A stretch of DNA of 64,000 nt from positions 1 through 64,000 of the forward strand of contig CAUYUJ010001722.1 in the NCBI GenBank assembly GCA_963575745.1, given 5' to 3'. A program made the position numbers and the translations under genes. The stretch's first letter is position 1. The number at the start of each line of letters is the position of its first letter. Shown in pieces: positions 30,250-40,781 of the stretch. The notes under the pieces were generated by a model that worked only from the letters and a program-made list of their open reading frames with translations, ran no database searches and was not told the DNA's origin. The DNA comes from Prorocentrum cordatum (taxonomy: Eukaryota; Sar; Dinophyceae; Prorocentrales; Prorocentraceae).

Positions 30250-31128
30250 TCAACAGTGGAACCCCTTCCGTTCTCTGGAGGCCTTCAGGGTCTGACTGTA
30301 GACCTGGGGCCACAAGGATTCACGAATCCGGGCAAGGTATTCAGCTCTGGTCGGGGTAGCCTTACGAGTGCACTGCCTTGGTACATGCGCGGCGCCAAGG
30401 CCCCCGTCTTCGTGAAGACCGACCTCCCTTCGGAGCTGGCGTTGCCCTCGCAGCAGGGCAACTGCGTCGCCCACTCCGTCGGCCGTGTGACCGGCAAGGC
30501 GCGGGAGGCCGCAGCTTATGCGAACATGTTCCCCGTCAACGCCTCGCGCGGGCGGCAATGCATTGAGGTCGCCGCTGCGCTGGGCATTGGTTTGCAGAAG
30601 GCGCCTGGGCGGGCTTGCGCCGTCGGCGCGTCGGAGAGGGGGAAGCAGGCGCGCTCGACCGGTTTGCGGGAGACGGTCAGTCGCGTCGCCCACTCGGGCC
30701 GCGCGAACCGTCTCTCTCGAATTTATCGAGCGCGCGCCCTTCCCCGCCGTTGCCGCCGCTGGCGCCGAGCTCTCCCTAGGTGAACGACCTTTCGTGCTCT
30801 GGTGCTTACTTATGTCATCAGTCAGGCAAGCGAGTGGGACATTGCACTGGCGTTTGTGTACATGATCGCTACGTTACCATTTGGGACGGGAACCGCAACT
30901 TGGAGACTACGTCCAAGATCGTGGTACCGCCAGGCATGTTGCTTTTCAAGGTTACCGCCGCCGATGATGGGCCGCTGGGCCATCCCGAACTGGGTCGCGG
31001 TCTCCTCGGTACCAGAGCAGGCGCGTCGCGTGCGGGCGCCGAGCCGTTACCGAAGTATTCCAGACGGTTGGGCTCGATCTTAGAGGACACGGACGTCCCT
31101 GCAACACAGCCTGCTGACATCGGTTAGC
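30250..31128 (+). pseudogene. Mobile element segment 1: papain-fold Cys-protease-like
   Basis: LPSQQGNCVAHSVGRVTG (about 30439-30492) has a GNC motif suited to a catalytic Cys, and after a frame change KRVGHCTGVCVHDRY then VTIWDGN (about 30819-30894) has GHC..V..WDG, suited to the catalytic His and Asp/Asn of C39-, OTU- or ULP-type peptidases. Spacing of about 125 residues fits. Frame changes between the two motifs, so it is not intact. Family assignment is an inference from motif layout only. Confidence 0.4.
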
Positions 31129-31172
31129 CAGCGCGACCAACCGAGCCCGCGGCCGCTGGCCCCCAGGATACG

Positions 31173-33078
31173 ATGGCGGCCGAGATCTCCGAGGGAGCTC
31201 CGCGGGGCGCCGTCGCGGTCGCGGCCCCGAGCAAGCGGATGCGCATCGCGGGGGCCAACACTTCCCAGGCCACGTTCAAGTCGATGTGGTCCGACGTCGC
31301 GGAGAAATCGTCGAAGCTCGCGAGCTCATCGGCCGCCGACCCGGCCAAGCCTCGCGGAGCGGTGGCTGCCGCGGCGACGCTTGCCCATCTCATTGACACG
31401 AACCACGAGGAGTGGAGGGAGGATGTTAAAAGGCTTTGAATGGCAGCGCTAATGTTGTATCGGAGCAGGCAATCCGATGTCGGCCTTCTTCAACACGTTC
31501 AGCTTCTCTGGGTGCTTCTAGGCGGGCGCGAACTGCGGGCGAACTCGGGCCGCGCATATCATTGCGACCATTCCCTTGGGCATGTCGAGGGCTTCGATGG
31601 TCTTATGCCGCCGAGCGTTTTGGCTGCCGCGAGCGATGCCATGCTGGCCCTGGAAGGCTTGTTTGGGCCCTTCAAAGCGCCGGTCGCGCGCAAGGGCGTG
31701 GGCATCCTGAACGCGATCGACTCGCCCATCAAGGAGGCCTTGCAGGATAACAACGACGGCATGCGCATTGCTATGATGTCTTACCACGACGACTGCATGT
31801 TCAACAAAGGCAGCGCCTTATTGAAAGCAGGGGGCGCCGCGCCCGCCAGGCTGAGCGGGACTCGCGGCGAGGGCGAGGGGGCGGAGGGCGCCCCGCTTCC
31901 TGATGCGAGCAATTCGAGTGACAACTGGTTTGTGCTAACGGCTCAAACCATTTCAAAAGTCTCGAACATGCTTCAGTTCAAGTTGCTGGGGAACACATTG
32001 GTTCCTTATTTCATCGAGTGGTGTTCAGAATCTCCGCGGACCTCAGGAACCACTGATGCCGACTGCTGCGCGTTGTGCGATGCCAGTCCGTCCGATCGCG
32101 TGACGCTGTTGTCGTCCCGCTCACCTGTTCCTAACATGTATCTTGGCATGCCGAGCCCTCTGCTGGACCCAGTGCTCGGCGCTGCCATGGGGCGTGTTCA
32201 GCGCGTGTATGAGCAGACGCTGTGGTCTATCCCAGAGTCATTCGTCTTCGGCCATGTGGCGCATGCATTGGCCAATCGCGGTCAAAGCGTCGACGAAATA
32301 ACTGTGCATTGGGGCCCAGGTGGCGTCGGCCAATCCCTTTGCACTTCGCACCTTCACGCGATGTATGGCGATGAGAACCATAGGTTCTTCGATCTTATTT
32401 TTTTTTCCAGGATAAAGAAATGCGGCAGGTGGTGGGGCCCCTGGTCGGCGGCTGCATCTTCGCAGGGCAGGGGCGGCCCCAGGGGCAGAGGGGCGGCGCG
32501 CGGCAGGACCTACTCAAGAAGTTCGCCGCGGCCGACACCATCGCAGGCAGCCTTCCGTACTCTATCCTCACGAAGATGTCCCGGATCTATGGGTGGAAGA
32601 GGATGGAGGTCAACCAGTTCTTTATTTTCGATCACGTGAACGGGGGCCCACTGTGCGCCGTAACGCCACTAGTAAGATACAGGCACGCTTCTTCGAAAAG
32701 CTCCATGCCTATAAAAACTTCGACAACCCAGGCCAGCGCGGCACCTTCGAGCGGGACCTCGACGCCGAGGATTCCATGGCCAGCGGGCCAGCAGTTGCGG
32801 CCAGTCACAAGATCCAGTATGCATTCGAGGTGGATAGCGGGCCCGAATCGCGCAGAGACATCTTGGCGAACTACACCAAGTGCGGCGGTGACCATGGGAT
32901 AACCGAGACATGCGTGAGGATCGCCGCTAAGATCAAGGTGGCCAACGCGACGGAAGCAGCGGCGGGCGCTGTTGCCGAGGGCCTGACCGGTCTGCCATCC
33001 CAGGTTGACGACTCGAGTTCGCCGATCGTCCTTGAGAGCAACCACTTGGTGAAGGAGATGCAGCGGAAAAGGCCATAA
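31173..33078 (+). pseudogene. Mobile element segment 2: P-loop helicase-like region
   Basis: The frame from ATG 31173 stops at TGA 31437-31439 and resumes in phase at 31440. At about 32309-32338 it reads WGPGGVGQSL, a Walker A-like loop (GxxGxGKS) in which the Lys is replaced by Gln. After a shift near 32405 it continues with VVGPLVGGCIFAGQGRPQG and RQDLLKKFAAADTIAGSL, then after another shift near 32640 with SKIQARFFEKLHAY and PAVAASHKIQYAFEV to a TAA at 33076-33078. The layout (P-loop, then long conserved Arg-rich segments) is reminiscent of superfamily 3 or D5-type helicases of viruses and replicons. The Lys change suggests loss of ATPase activity. Confidence 0.45.
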
Positions 33079-33082
33079 TTAC

Positions 33083-33961
33083 TTGACTCTCACCGCGTTC
33101 CGAGCGTATTCGTGTCTTCCTGGCGCGACGTTGAAGGGCAACAAAGTAGAGCAGTGGCAGTCGTTGAACAGCAGCGACTTGTGGATCGACCTTGCTTCCA
33201 AGGGCAAGGCTGATGATCGCTTGAGTGCGTTCGTCAAAACTCGGAAAGACGCTGCTGCTGTTTGCCCACCAAGACTGCCCCGCCGCGATGTAGTCTATCC
33301 AGAGCGTTGCGACGCGTCTGCGCTGGTTTCGGCGCGGTGCGCATCCAGGTTGGCCAGCGAGAGGACCCTCGCAGACGCGCTCAGCGCGCTTGCATCGGCG
33401 ATTGCTCCTAAGAGGGGGCGGCCATCGCGGGACATCCTGGAGAGGATCGAGAGCTTGGATGGGAGAGCGCAGAATATTATGCCAATGCTTGAGACATCGC
33501 AGCGGTTGCTGGAGCGCACCAGGACGTCGGCCGAAATCACCGCCAACAGCAGGAAGCTTGGTGCGAAGCAGCCAAGCGCCGAGAAGTCTCCAACTCACGT
33601 TGTCCGGAGGAGTGACACAGACGTGCTTGACAACGGCAAGAGCTACAGGTATACCGTGGATTGGCCGTCTCGGCAGTGCGTTAACGAGGGGCTTTCGGCG
33701 CTGGGCATGGGCCAGCGATTGCAGCACTTGGTATTTTCGGACACATTTGATTTTGAGCTCTTGAACTGCATCTTTTGTCTATTGTCGCAGATCGTGGACA
33801 AGTTCGAGATCGTGAACACTGCGTTGTTCGCAGACGAGATCGCTGCGCTACAGCGCGTTCGCGCAGATCGACATGGCGCGTGCAGGTGGGAGTGTGATAG
33901 CCGCGCGGATTGTTCGCGCTTCTCCCGAAGACCCCTCGCTGGCCTGGTGTCATCGGGGTGA
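33083..33961 (+). pseudogene. Mobile element segment 3: unidentified, helical
   Basis: A 292-codon frame with balanced composition. It includes ERTLADALSALASAIAPKRG and NIMPMLETSQRLLERTRTSA, then VLDNGKSYRYTVDWPSRQC and FDFELLNCIFCLLSQIVDK. No domain recognised. Same strand and direct continuation of the helicase-like segment with a 4-bp gap, and the C-terminal 40 codons look random, so the ancestral frame probably shifts before 33961. Confidence 0.4.
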
Positions 33962-34011
33962 ATAAGTTAGGGGATGCGAGGGCCACGGGGGAGAGGGGGT
34001 GAAGAGGGTTC

Positions 34012-35154
34012 ATGGAGCGGGCGTTCTTGCGAACGGTCGTAGCTTGGGCGAGCTTTCTTCTGACTCCTCACAGGGGCGCGCTCAAAATGCAGCCGGCGAA
34101 GGGCAAGGAGGTCTTGATTGAGCTGATCTGCGGCGGCACTTTGCCGAAGAGCCTTGCAGAGAACGAGTTTGCGAATGCGTTGGCGAGAGCTGCGCGTTTC
34201 TCGCGGTGGCTGGCGGTGGGGCAATACCCGGGGCAGTTCAAGGTCCTGGAGTCCGCGCAGGACAAGTGGGCAGAGGCATCAGTAGCCAGCTACATGTGGC
34301 AAGGCGTGGGGGATTATTGTCTAGGGAAGTGGGTCGACCTTGTCATGGAGGGGGGCGTTAAACGCATCTCTTTGCATTTTGACGGCCTGCGCATCGACGA
34401 AGAGCGCGTCTTCTCTTGCCAAGTGGGCGTGGATGCGCAGGCGGATTTCATTCCCGACGCAGAGAAACTCGATTTGTTCTGCAAGATGTCCGCGGAGCGG
34501 ATTCGCGCACTCACGGGATATTCCGTTAGCATCAGGAGCAGGGTGTGCCATTATTTCATTGATTTTATCCGCGCAAGCGCAGTTGATGTTCAGCCAGCAA
34601 ATGCGCCAGCTGGCGTTGACATTCTGTTCTCTGCTGGCAACGGCATCTTCTGCGCAATGGCTGCGCTCACGGGCGAGTGGTCGGAGATATCGCAGAAGGC
34701 GGCTGCCGCCGTGACGCAGTCCAGAGCAGCGGCGAGCGCCTCGCAGATCAGCGCGGTGTCACTCCGCACATGTCGGGCATGCTCGGGCGCGGCCAACGTG
34801 GAGCTGTTGCCCGTGGAAGTGCTTCAGGATAGCTGTTCTGGATTATTCTAAGTGCGCAGTGAGCCGCATGCAGCGCCCCTCTGCTTCGGCCTGGAGATAA
34901 AGGAGGGTGGCCCGTGCAAGTGCTACGTAGGCAGTGAGCGCTGGAGTTTGCCAGTCGGGGCGTTAGACGAGGCCGCCCTGGCGGCTCTCGATCGACGCGT
35001 GATAACCGCATCTCAGATATGGCCCGTTGAGCGCGACGGCGAGGACAAGCCAGACCATTTCCTGGAAGGCGCCATAGATTCATTAGCATGCGCCGGCGTC
35101 GACGACGTTGGCCTCGCTCGCTGCGCGAGCCGCCGCAGGTCGCCCGAGCTCTGA
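34012..35154 (+). pseudogene. Mobile element segment 4: conserved LHFDG region and second Cys-protease-like motif
   Basis: Frame 34012-34851 ends at TAA and continues in the same phase to 35154. Notable stretches: FSRWLAVGQYPGQFKVLES, VKRISLHFDGLRIDEERVF and DILFSAGNGIFCAMAALTG, then CFGLEIKEGGPCKCYVGS. In the related proteins I recall, the last two stretches look like GNC..CAL and a Cys/His strand of a peptidase; here the Cys of GNC is Gly, so any activity is lost. The in-frame TAA and the Cys change mark it as a pseudogene. Confidence 0.4.
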
Positions 35155-35339
35155 CCGCTCCCCGTCGCCACCCTCGCCGGCTAGCCGCGCGGCGCAGCGG
35201 GAGGCAGCAGCTTCCCGCGAGCAGGGCTGTTCGATCGCCGGTGTCATTTCTCCTCGCTGCCGCCGTCTGGCGCAGAGTGGCAAGCGCATCCCGCTCGCCG
35301 TTGCGACGCTCTGTGGCGACTGGGGCGACGTCATCGCAG

Positions 35340-36020
35340 CAGCGACAATGGATGCGGACGAGAACGCGGTAGCCATGGCGAGCGGTCTTCGTCGATGAAG
35401 CGATTGCGCTAGTCTACTTGGCGTTTCATTGCGACCGGCCCCGATGCGGGCGATGGGGAATCATGGTCATTTTCTGGTCCATGGGAAAGTTGCGGGCAGA
35501 GAGCATTGCGCAGCGGTCGAAGCTTTCGAGCACGGCGGCGGCGTGGTGCACTCAGAGGGATTATTTTGGCACGTGCCTCTAGGTGGTCTCGACGATTGCT
35601 TGCGCGTTCTGCTTGACTTCGGCGCCGAGGCGGCGCTTGCATTTAGCAGCGGGCATTCATCGATCCCAATCGGGGACATCGCTGCATGCGACGCCATGAA
35701 TATGGCAGCCGGGGCCAGCATTGGGGGGGAGGCCATTGACGTTGCGAGCGCCGGCGAGGAGCTCAACGAGGACTTGGACGACGATTCATGCGTGCGCATC
35801 CATGCGAATGTCTTGCAGCTGCTATGTGATGAGGTTATGGACTTCGAGAACACCGTGAAATCCCTTTCTCGCACTGGCGCCGCGAAAGAAGGCAATGGGA
35901 GCATTGCTAGATGTTTGCTTTGCCCATTCAAAGAATATGCTGCTTCGTCTGTGCATGTTGAGAGAGATCTCCTTGCGCACATCGGGAATCACCCCGGCTT
36001 GCACCTGAGAGCGGTCGAGA
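35340..36020 (+). pseudogene. Mobile element segment 5: with C2H2-like zinc finger
   Basis: Coding resumes in the frame of ATG 35429 (RAMGNHGHFLVHGKVAGREH...). Near 35912-35995 it reads RCLLCPFKEY then HVERDLLAHIGNH, a CxxC...H...H pattern suited to zinc binding, likely for DNA recognition by the transposase that follows. The frame shifts just after, near 36020. Confidence 0.4.
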
Positions 36021-36027
36021 TCGGAAA

Positions 36028-37782
36028 ATGTTTTGCGGAAGATACGTTGCTTCTGGCATTAAGCAGCGGAAAATCAGTCAGGCGTTGTTTGACGACGATT
36101 TGTTATCCAAGCACCAGCCGAATAATCTGTTGCAGCGCAGCGCCGATCTCATGCGGCGGACGGTGGGCCCGCCGCTGCGGTGTCTTGGCGTTGACAAGCG
36201 CATCCGGCTCCTTCTGGATAACGACGGCCCCCGGTTCGTAAACTTCCAAGTTCTCGCCAGAGACGGCGCGCTCCAAGCTGGGCGCGTTGGAAACGCGTGC
36301 TACACGAAGGAGTTCGCCGAGCTCGCGTTCCGCAAATCTATCCTGCACGAGGGTCGCACTCGCCCGACGAGAACGAGGATCTTGGCGCGCTTCAAGGAAG
36401 CTGGCTGTTGTACCACTCTTTTTCTACCTAGCGATGTCGTTGCATGGTTGTCCCTGATGGAAGATGTTTTCTCGTCTCCGTTCGTGGGTGATTTGCGAGC
36501 CTCTCTCATGAGCGAATTGATGGATAACGCTGAGTTCGAGCATATATCGGTGGATGCGACCTCGCGCGCTGCCATGCGCGTGAAAGGCCAGGCGAACTGC
36601 AGAGAGCCGGCCGAGATTCGGGCGGCTGCGCCGTCTTCAGACGGCGTTGCAAAGAGACGCATTCTGACAGTGAAGGGTCGCTTTTCAGCCGCCATCGGCA
36701 CGTGGCCCGTGGCCAGTGAGGCAGCATCCGTCGTGGAGGCTGCTCTCCAAGAGCGTCTGCCCGCGCGAGCTCTCCAGCAGTGCGCGTCAGTTGTAGCGGG
36801 CGACCCGTCGGCGCAATTATTTTCTGAGCTGAAGCAAATTATGTCTCAGCTGAAATTTTTGCGCCTAGACCCTGTTCATCTCGCAATCATTCATAACCGA
36901 GCGCACTGGCGGAAACGTTCTCCCGTCCAATCCGCATTGCGAATCATTTTGAACATTCAACCAGGTGAACGCAGGTTTGTGCGGCGACGCGTGGGGCGCA
37001 TCCCACAGAGGCCACGAAGCGAAATCGGTGTCTGCTGCGGAGAGCAGCGCGCAATCACTGATAGCCTCTGGTTCAATGCAGAGGCGCCGAGCGCAGAGGA
37101 TTCTTGCAGATCTTGACGCCAATCAGCCATTCGTTGGCTGCATTGACGTGTGTTTTCTGGGGAGAAGTCGACGGGCGCGCTCCCGCGGCGCCAGGCCAGA
37201 AGCTGGCCGATGTGATAGCGAATGCTGCGCAGTGCAGTCGGTGTCAATATATGTTCAATAACTCGCGCATGCGGCACTCGTTGCCGCGCCGCGCTCTGTC
37301 GCTGCTCGGTTCGGGCACGAGCCCGAACGAAGCGCTGCGCGGCGAATTTAATCGGTGGTTTAGAAACCAGCCTGAGTTGTATGCGCAGACTCTAGAGCTT
37401 CAGCTCAGCGTCGATGTAATCGGCAAGCAAATGATGCGTAATTCTGCGATGTATGCCCCTACCCTGCGCCAGCTATCTTCGCGGACGGTTGCGGCTAGCG
37501 TGGTTTGCTCTTTTGCAAGATCTGCCGATGCGTGGGCGAATCGTTGCTCTTCTCAGGCGCAGGAGCAGGGCGCGCCGAAAAAAAAAAAGGCAGAGCCCCC
37601 AATGGCGCTGCATCGCAAAGCCGCGCAGCCCCCGGCGAGCAAATGGACGGCGGACCACAGGCGCGTGGTTGTCGCGAGGAAGCCAGCCGGAAAGAAGCCG
37701 CCACATCATGTGATAAAGCGGCCTGGCGCCGCGAAGCAGCGCAAGCGCGCGCCGTTTTCTCTCATTCGGAAGCGGAGCTAGG
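36028..37782 (+). pseudogene. Mobile element segment 6: DDE-transposase-like domain and basic tail
   Basis: Three candidate acidic catalytic residues in order: Asp in HISVDAT (codon 36553-36555), Asp in LRLDPVHLAII (36868-36870) and Glu in GTSPNEALRGEFNRWFRN (37329-37331). Between them are conserved words (RVKGQANCREPAEIRAAAP, KRRILTVKGR). Two frameshifts near 36960 and 37100 separate Asp2 from Glu. The tail is basic (PKKKKAEPP.., KRAPFSLIRKRS) and ends at TAG 37780-37782. The D-D-E spacing fits eukaryotic cut-and-paste transposases; the superfamily cannot be fixed here. Confidence 0.5.
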
Positions 37783-37924
37783 GCGATGAGATCCGCCCGC
37801 CCCATGATGCAGGCGTTGCTTGGCGCCTTATTATCGTGAGCTTGGTGGCTGCAATTGCGTTGCATTGATTTCCCGCGCGCGTTGCCTGCTGCGGGCCGTT
37901 TTCGTTTTGGAAGCATGTCTCTAG

Positions 37925-38860
37925 TTGCGAATTAATTGCGCGCCAAGAACTTTCTGGTCACTGCCGTGACTTGTGCATGCGCGTTGCAATGCGAACAAAA
38001 AGGCTTGCCATCGCTCTGGAAATATTTACTGCGACCATCATGCGACCTACAGAAATATATCGATGAACAAATACGTCAACCGACGGCTAGGGTGCAGTAT
38101 CTGATCAAGCAGTAATCAATTTATTTGTGTTGATACATGTTGCACCTATTCACACAATGCAAAGAACTATAAAAGTCTGAGCAACATGTTTTAAGCAATC
38201 ATGTGTTTTATATTATTGTTTTCCTGAGTGTATGCGAAACCCATGTATTCAATCATTGCAAACTTATGATTCAATTTATTCAAATAAATTTTAACACTGG
38301 ACGCAGCACATCATTTACATAAGTGTAACCAGCGACTATCCGAAGACATGCGGCGCCTAGCATTTAATTATTCAAATTAGTTAACTAATTTGATTTTTCT
38401 TTGAATTATTTGATTATTTAATGACGTTATAAATCACATAGCTCTTGCATTCAATTAACTCAACTTGGAAATTCGGATAAGTTTAATACTTTCAAACATT
38501 AAATAATTCAATCAACGGGTTGCGCTTGCATCCCCAAGGCGCGTATTCAAATAATTCGAATGTTTTTTGTTTATGTATATAACAACATAGATGGCCGTGT
38601 TTTTTACACTAACTTATATCAGTGATCATCCGAAGAAAAGGTGCGCCTAGTATGTAATTGTTTCAATTATTCAAATATATTGTAAGTGTGCCATATTTTT
38701 AATCATCTAAATATTTCGTGCATTCGATTTTTTGAAACCATTATTTAGCAGTTTAAGAATTTAAGTGATTTTAATAATTGTAAGACTTTGAATACTTAAA
38801 TCAACGGATGTCGCTTCCATCTCCAAGCAGCGTGCTGGCTCCAAACCCCTCTCCGACCTG
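37925..38860. other. AT-rich island with a 290-bp direct duplication
   Basis: Composition drops sharply to AT-rich in a GC-rich window, with no ORF. ATCCGAAGA at 38339 and 38629, GCGCCTAG..T.TAATT at 38353 and 38643, and ATCAACGG at 38511 and 38800 show a direct repeat of about 290 bp. Possibly the non-coding end of the mobile element, or an inserted organellar/viral-like segment. Confidence 0.7.
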
Positions 38861-39295
38861 TTGAACGATTTACAATTTCATGTATACCGCGAGATCGTGT
38901 CCCAGGAGAACAGTTCGCTTGTTACATACCTCGTGTTCGCCGAAGGAGGCGCTCAAAACGTTGGTGCGGTCGCGGATGGAGAGACAGACCCAGATAACAA
39001 TTGGCCCAGCGTGTCTACGGCGTGCTGGGGGAATCGCAGAACCCATGAGGCTGCCGCGGCGCTCGTCGAATTTATCGCCAGACATTTGGCACGTTTGGTG
39101 CTCCATGGCGCATGTGGCGCTCCATGCCCGGCTGATAGTTCGTGTATTTCCTTGCCTCGTCATTTTCCTCGCCCTCGCCCCCTCGCATTTCACCCCGTTG
39201 CTCTACGCCGCGCGCTCGAATCCTGCTTTGTTGTGAATGCCAAGTGTGGTTGTTGTTCCGACGCGCCCTGCTGGACGCATGGTTTGAGTGAGTGA
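38861..39295 (+). CDS. Unidentified small ORF in intron 2
   Basis: A 144-codon frame reads NDLQFHVYREIVSQENSS then LVTYLVFAEGGAQNVG, Cys-rich at the end (CFVVNAKCGCCSDAPCWTH). It starts at the border of the AT-rich island. No family recognised; no sign that it is expressed. Confidence 0.25.
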   Translation: MNDLQFHVYREIVSQENSSLVTYLVFAEGGAQNVGAVADGETDPDNNWPSVSTACWGNRRTHEAAAALVEFIARHLARLVLHGACGAPCPADSSCISLPRHFPRPRPLAFHPVALRRALESCFVVNAKCGCCSDAPCWTHGLSE

Positions 39296-39470
39296 TAGGG
39301 AGCTCCACCGAAGGCCCCAGTGGCACCGTCCACACGCGTCTCCCCCACCCAGTGCAGCGTTTTGTGGCCCACATGGAGCTCCACCGAAGACGATACCCAC
39401 AATTGCGGTACCCACAGCTACATTTGGTTGAGTCTTTCGTCCGGCTAATTTTCACAAATTGGACCCCCAG
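39290..39470. repeat. Solitary units of the dispersed 90-bp family plus tail
   Basis: GAGCTCCACCGAAGGCCCCA at 39301 and GAGCTCCACCGAAG at 39374, followed by CATTTGGTTGAGTCTTTCGT, the tail also seen at 42000, 44876 and 54593. Confidence 0.7.
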
Positions 39471-39601
39471 AGGTTTCGATTCATTACCCAGAACCGGTTT
39501 TTTGTTCCGAAGCGTTGTTTGACTGTTCTGGGGCTCTGCGAGGACCGTGTTTTTTCATGACGCGAGGAGATCTGGGTCACACGCCCGGTGGCTCGAAAAA
39601 G

Positions 39602-39676
39602 GGGCTGGCGGACTTGGTGTACGTGCCCATGGACTTCAAGACGAACCAAACGCTCGGCTACGCGTTTGCAAATGCG
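39602..39676 (+). CDS. Mei2-like RNA-binding protein, exon 3
   Basis: After an AAAAAG acceptor, 25 codons read GLADLVYVPMDFKTNQ then TLGYAFANA, the second and third strands of the RRM including the RNP1-like LGYAF. Joining to exon 2 gives GFK/GLADLVYVPMDF, matching the family pattern GFKGLYDFVYVPMDF in register. It is placed to end before GAGATC (GA donor); ending two codons of register earlier before GCGGAG (GC donor) would remove one Ala and fits the family length slightly less well. Confidence 0.85.
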
Positions 39677-39692
39677 GAGATCGAATACTATG

Positions 39693-39848
39693 AAAACGCA
39701 TAAACATACATTTTCGGAGGTCCGCGCGGATTTCTTGTATGTGCGATCGGGTCCCCTGGCGTCGCCTCTGGCGCCGCCCATTGGGGTTCAGCGCCGATCA
39801 CAAGACATCCGCGCGGAGCTTCGACATAATCTGTTCATGATGCGTTTT
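39693..39848. mobile_element. Fold-back element, family A, copy 4: makes up nearly all of intron 3 (introner)
   Basis: The outermost arms AAAACGCAT (39693-39701) and ATGCGTTTT (39840-39848) are exact complements; inside, TCGGAGGTCCGCGCGGATTT pairs with ATCCGCGCGGAGCTTCGA. Intron 3 is 39677-39858 (182 nt), so only 16 nt at the 5' side and 10 nt at the 3' side lie outside the element. A direct ACATA at 39704-39708 and 39824-39828 is present but falls inside the outer arms. Confidence 0.85.
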
Positions 39849-39858
39849 GTTCCTCCAG

Positions 39859-39933
39859 GTGAACTCCGAGGTCGCCGCCCGCCTGTTCGGCGCGTTTGAG
39901 GGCTTCCAGGATTGGCCCAAAAAGAGCCCGAAG
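39859..39933 (+). CDS. Mei2-like RNA-binding protein, exon 4
   Basis: After TTCCTCCAG, 25 codons read VNSEVAARLFGAFEGFQD then WPKKSPK, helix 2 and following loop of the RRM. It ends before GTTCACGGG, a canonical GT donor, and joins in phase 0 to exon 5 to give SPK/VCNVCW. Reading on past the donor (VHGPAQMTF) loses the family pattern. Confidence 0.85.
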
Positions 39934-40070
39934 GTTCACGGGCCAGCCCAAATGACGTTTCTTTGCGGCGGCCACACACTGGGGTTCATTTGGCTGCAGG
40001 CATCCTTCAAATTCTGAGGCCAGGCCGTTTGTTCGGGACCCTGACCAGCAGGGACAGGGTTCACGGGTAT

Positions 40071-40255
40071 CAGCATCGTTGAACCGATCTCCATCCCTAT
40101 CCCCATCCCCATCGCGAACCACACATCCCTCCACTCCAGTTGGGGGTATGCCGTTCGAAACTCGAAGGGAACAGCTTCTATCCCATCTAGGGGTAACTCT
40201 GCCAGTGGGGCCCAGGCCACGCCCGTGGGGATAGGGATCTTTTAAACTATGCTCA
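40071..40255. mobile_element. MITE-like TIR element, family E, copy 2 (in intron 4)
   Basis: CAGCATCGTTGAACCGATC at the left, GATCTTTTAAACTATGCTC at the right; interior GCCAGTGGGGCCCAGGCCAC and CTCGAAGGGAAC shared with copy 1, 17.7 kb away in the same orientation. Confidence 0.8.
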
Positions 40256-40781
40256 GTGTGGCCGTCAGGTTTATGCCACCCTCGTGGGCCGTCTTCGGGC
40301 TGGACCCGTTCCTGTTCCGCTCCTGTTTCGGGTGGCCGCCGGCGACCGATTGTGGCCCCGGGGGTACACCAGACCGCCGCTCTTCGGGAACATTCCCAGG
40401 TTCTCGGCATCGCTCGGACGTGTGCATTTTTCCTTCGGCGAGGACCATCGAGGAGCATCCTTGATCACTTGGCGAAAAAACCACGCACGAAACCGAACAA
40501 AAAAACACAGGGAATGGACGTCCGAGCGATGCCCAGGGTTGGAGTCGGCGGGGGGTTGGGGGCGGCCCAGCACTGGTTCCGGCCAGCAGGAGGAGGGCTT
40601 TCTTGCCTCTCTCGGCCTCCGGGGGCCGTGTCCGGGCCGCAGGACAGTCCAACGCGTAACTCCATGTCTCTCCATAAGCGCTGGGGGGGGGGTGGATATC
40701 GCGTGGGGGTGTGGGAAACCGCTGTCCTTCGGGGGGCGTGGGAAGGTTGGGGAGCGAGAGGGGGTGGGCTTGGGGCGTGTG

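Larger units (their letters stand above)
30250..37782 (+). mobile_element. Large decayed multi-domain mobile element inside intron 2 of the Mei2-like gene
   Basis: A run of + strand coding segments in shifting frames covers about 7.5 kb with few gaps, broken by in-frame stops (for example at 31437 and 34849) and frameshifts, so it reads as one decayed polyprotein or a small set of overlapping genes. Order: Cys-protease-like segment, P-loop helicase-like segment, two conserved segments of unknown role, C2H2-like finger, DDE-transposase-like segment, basic tail. I recall highly similar predicted proteins being abundant in dinoflagellate genomes, consistent with a transposon family, but have not searched. 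Terminal repeats were not identified. Confidence 0.6.

Noticed and set aside
39704-39828. ACATA direct repeats as the target-site duplication of family A copy 4
   Set aside because: The complementary outer arms continue beyond both ACATA copies, so these lie inside the element; the real target duplication, if any, must be at or near the splice sites.
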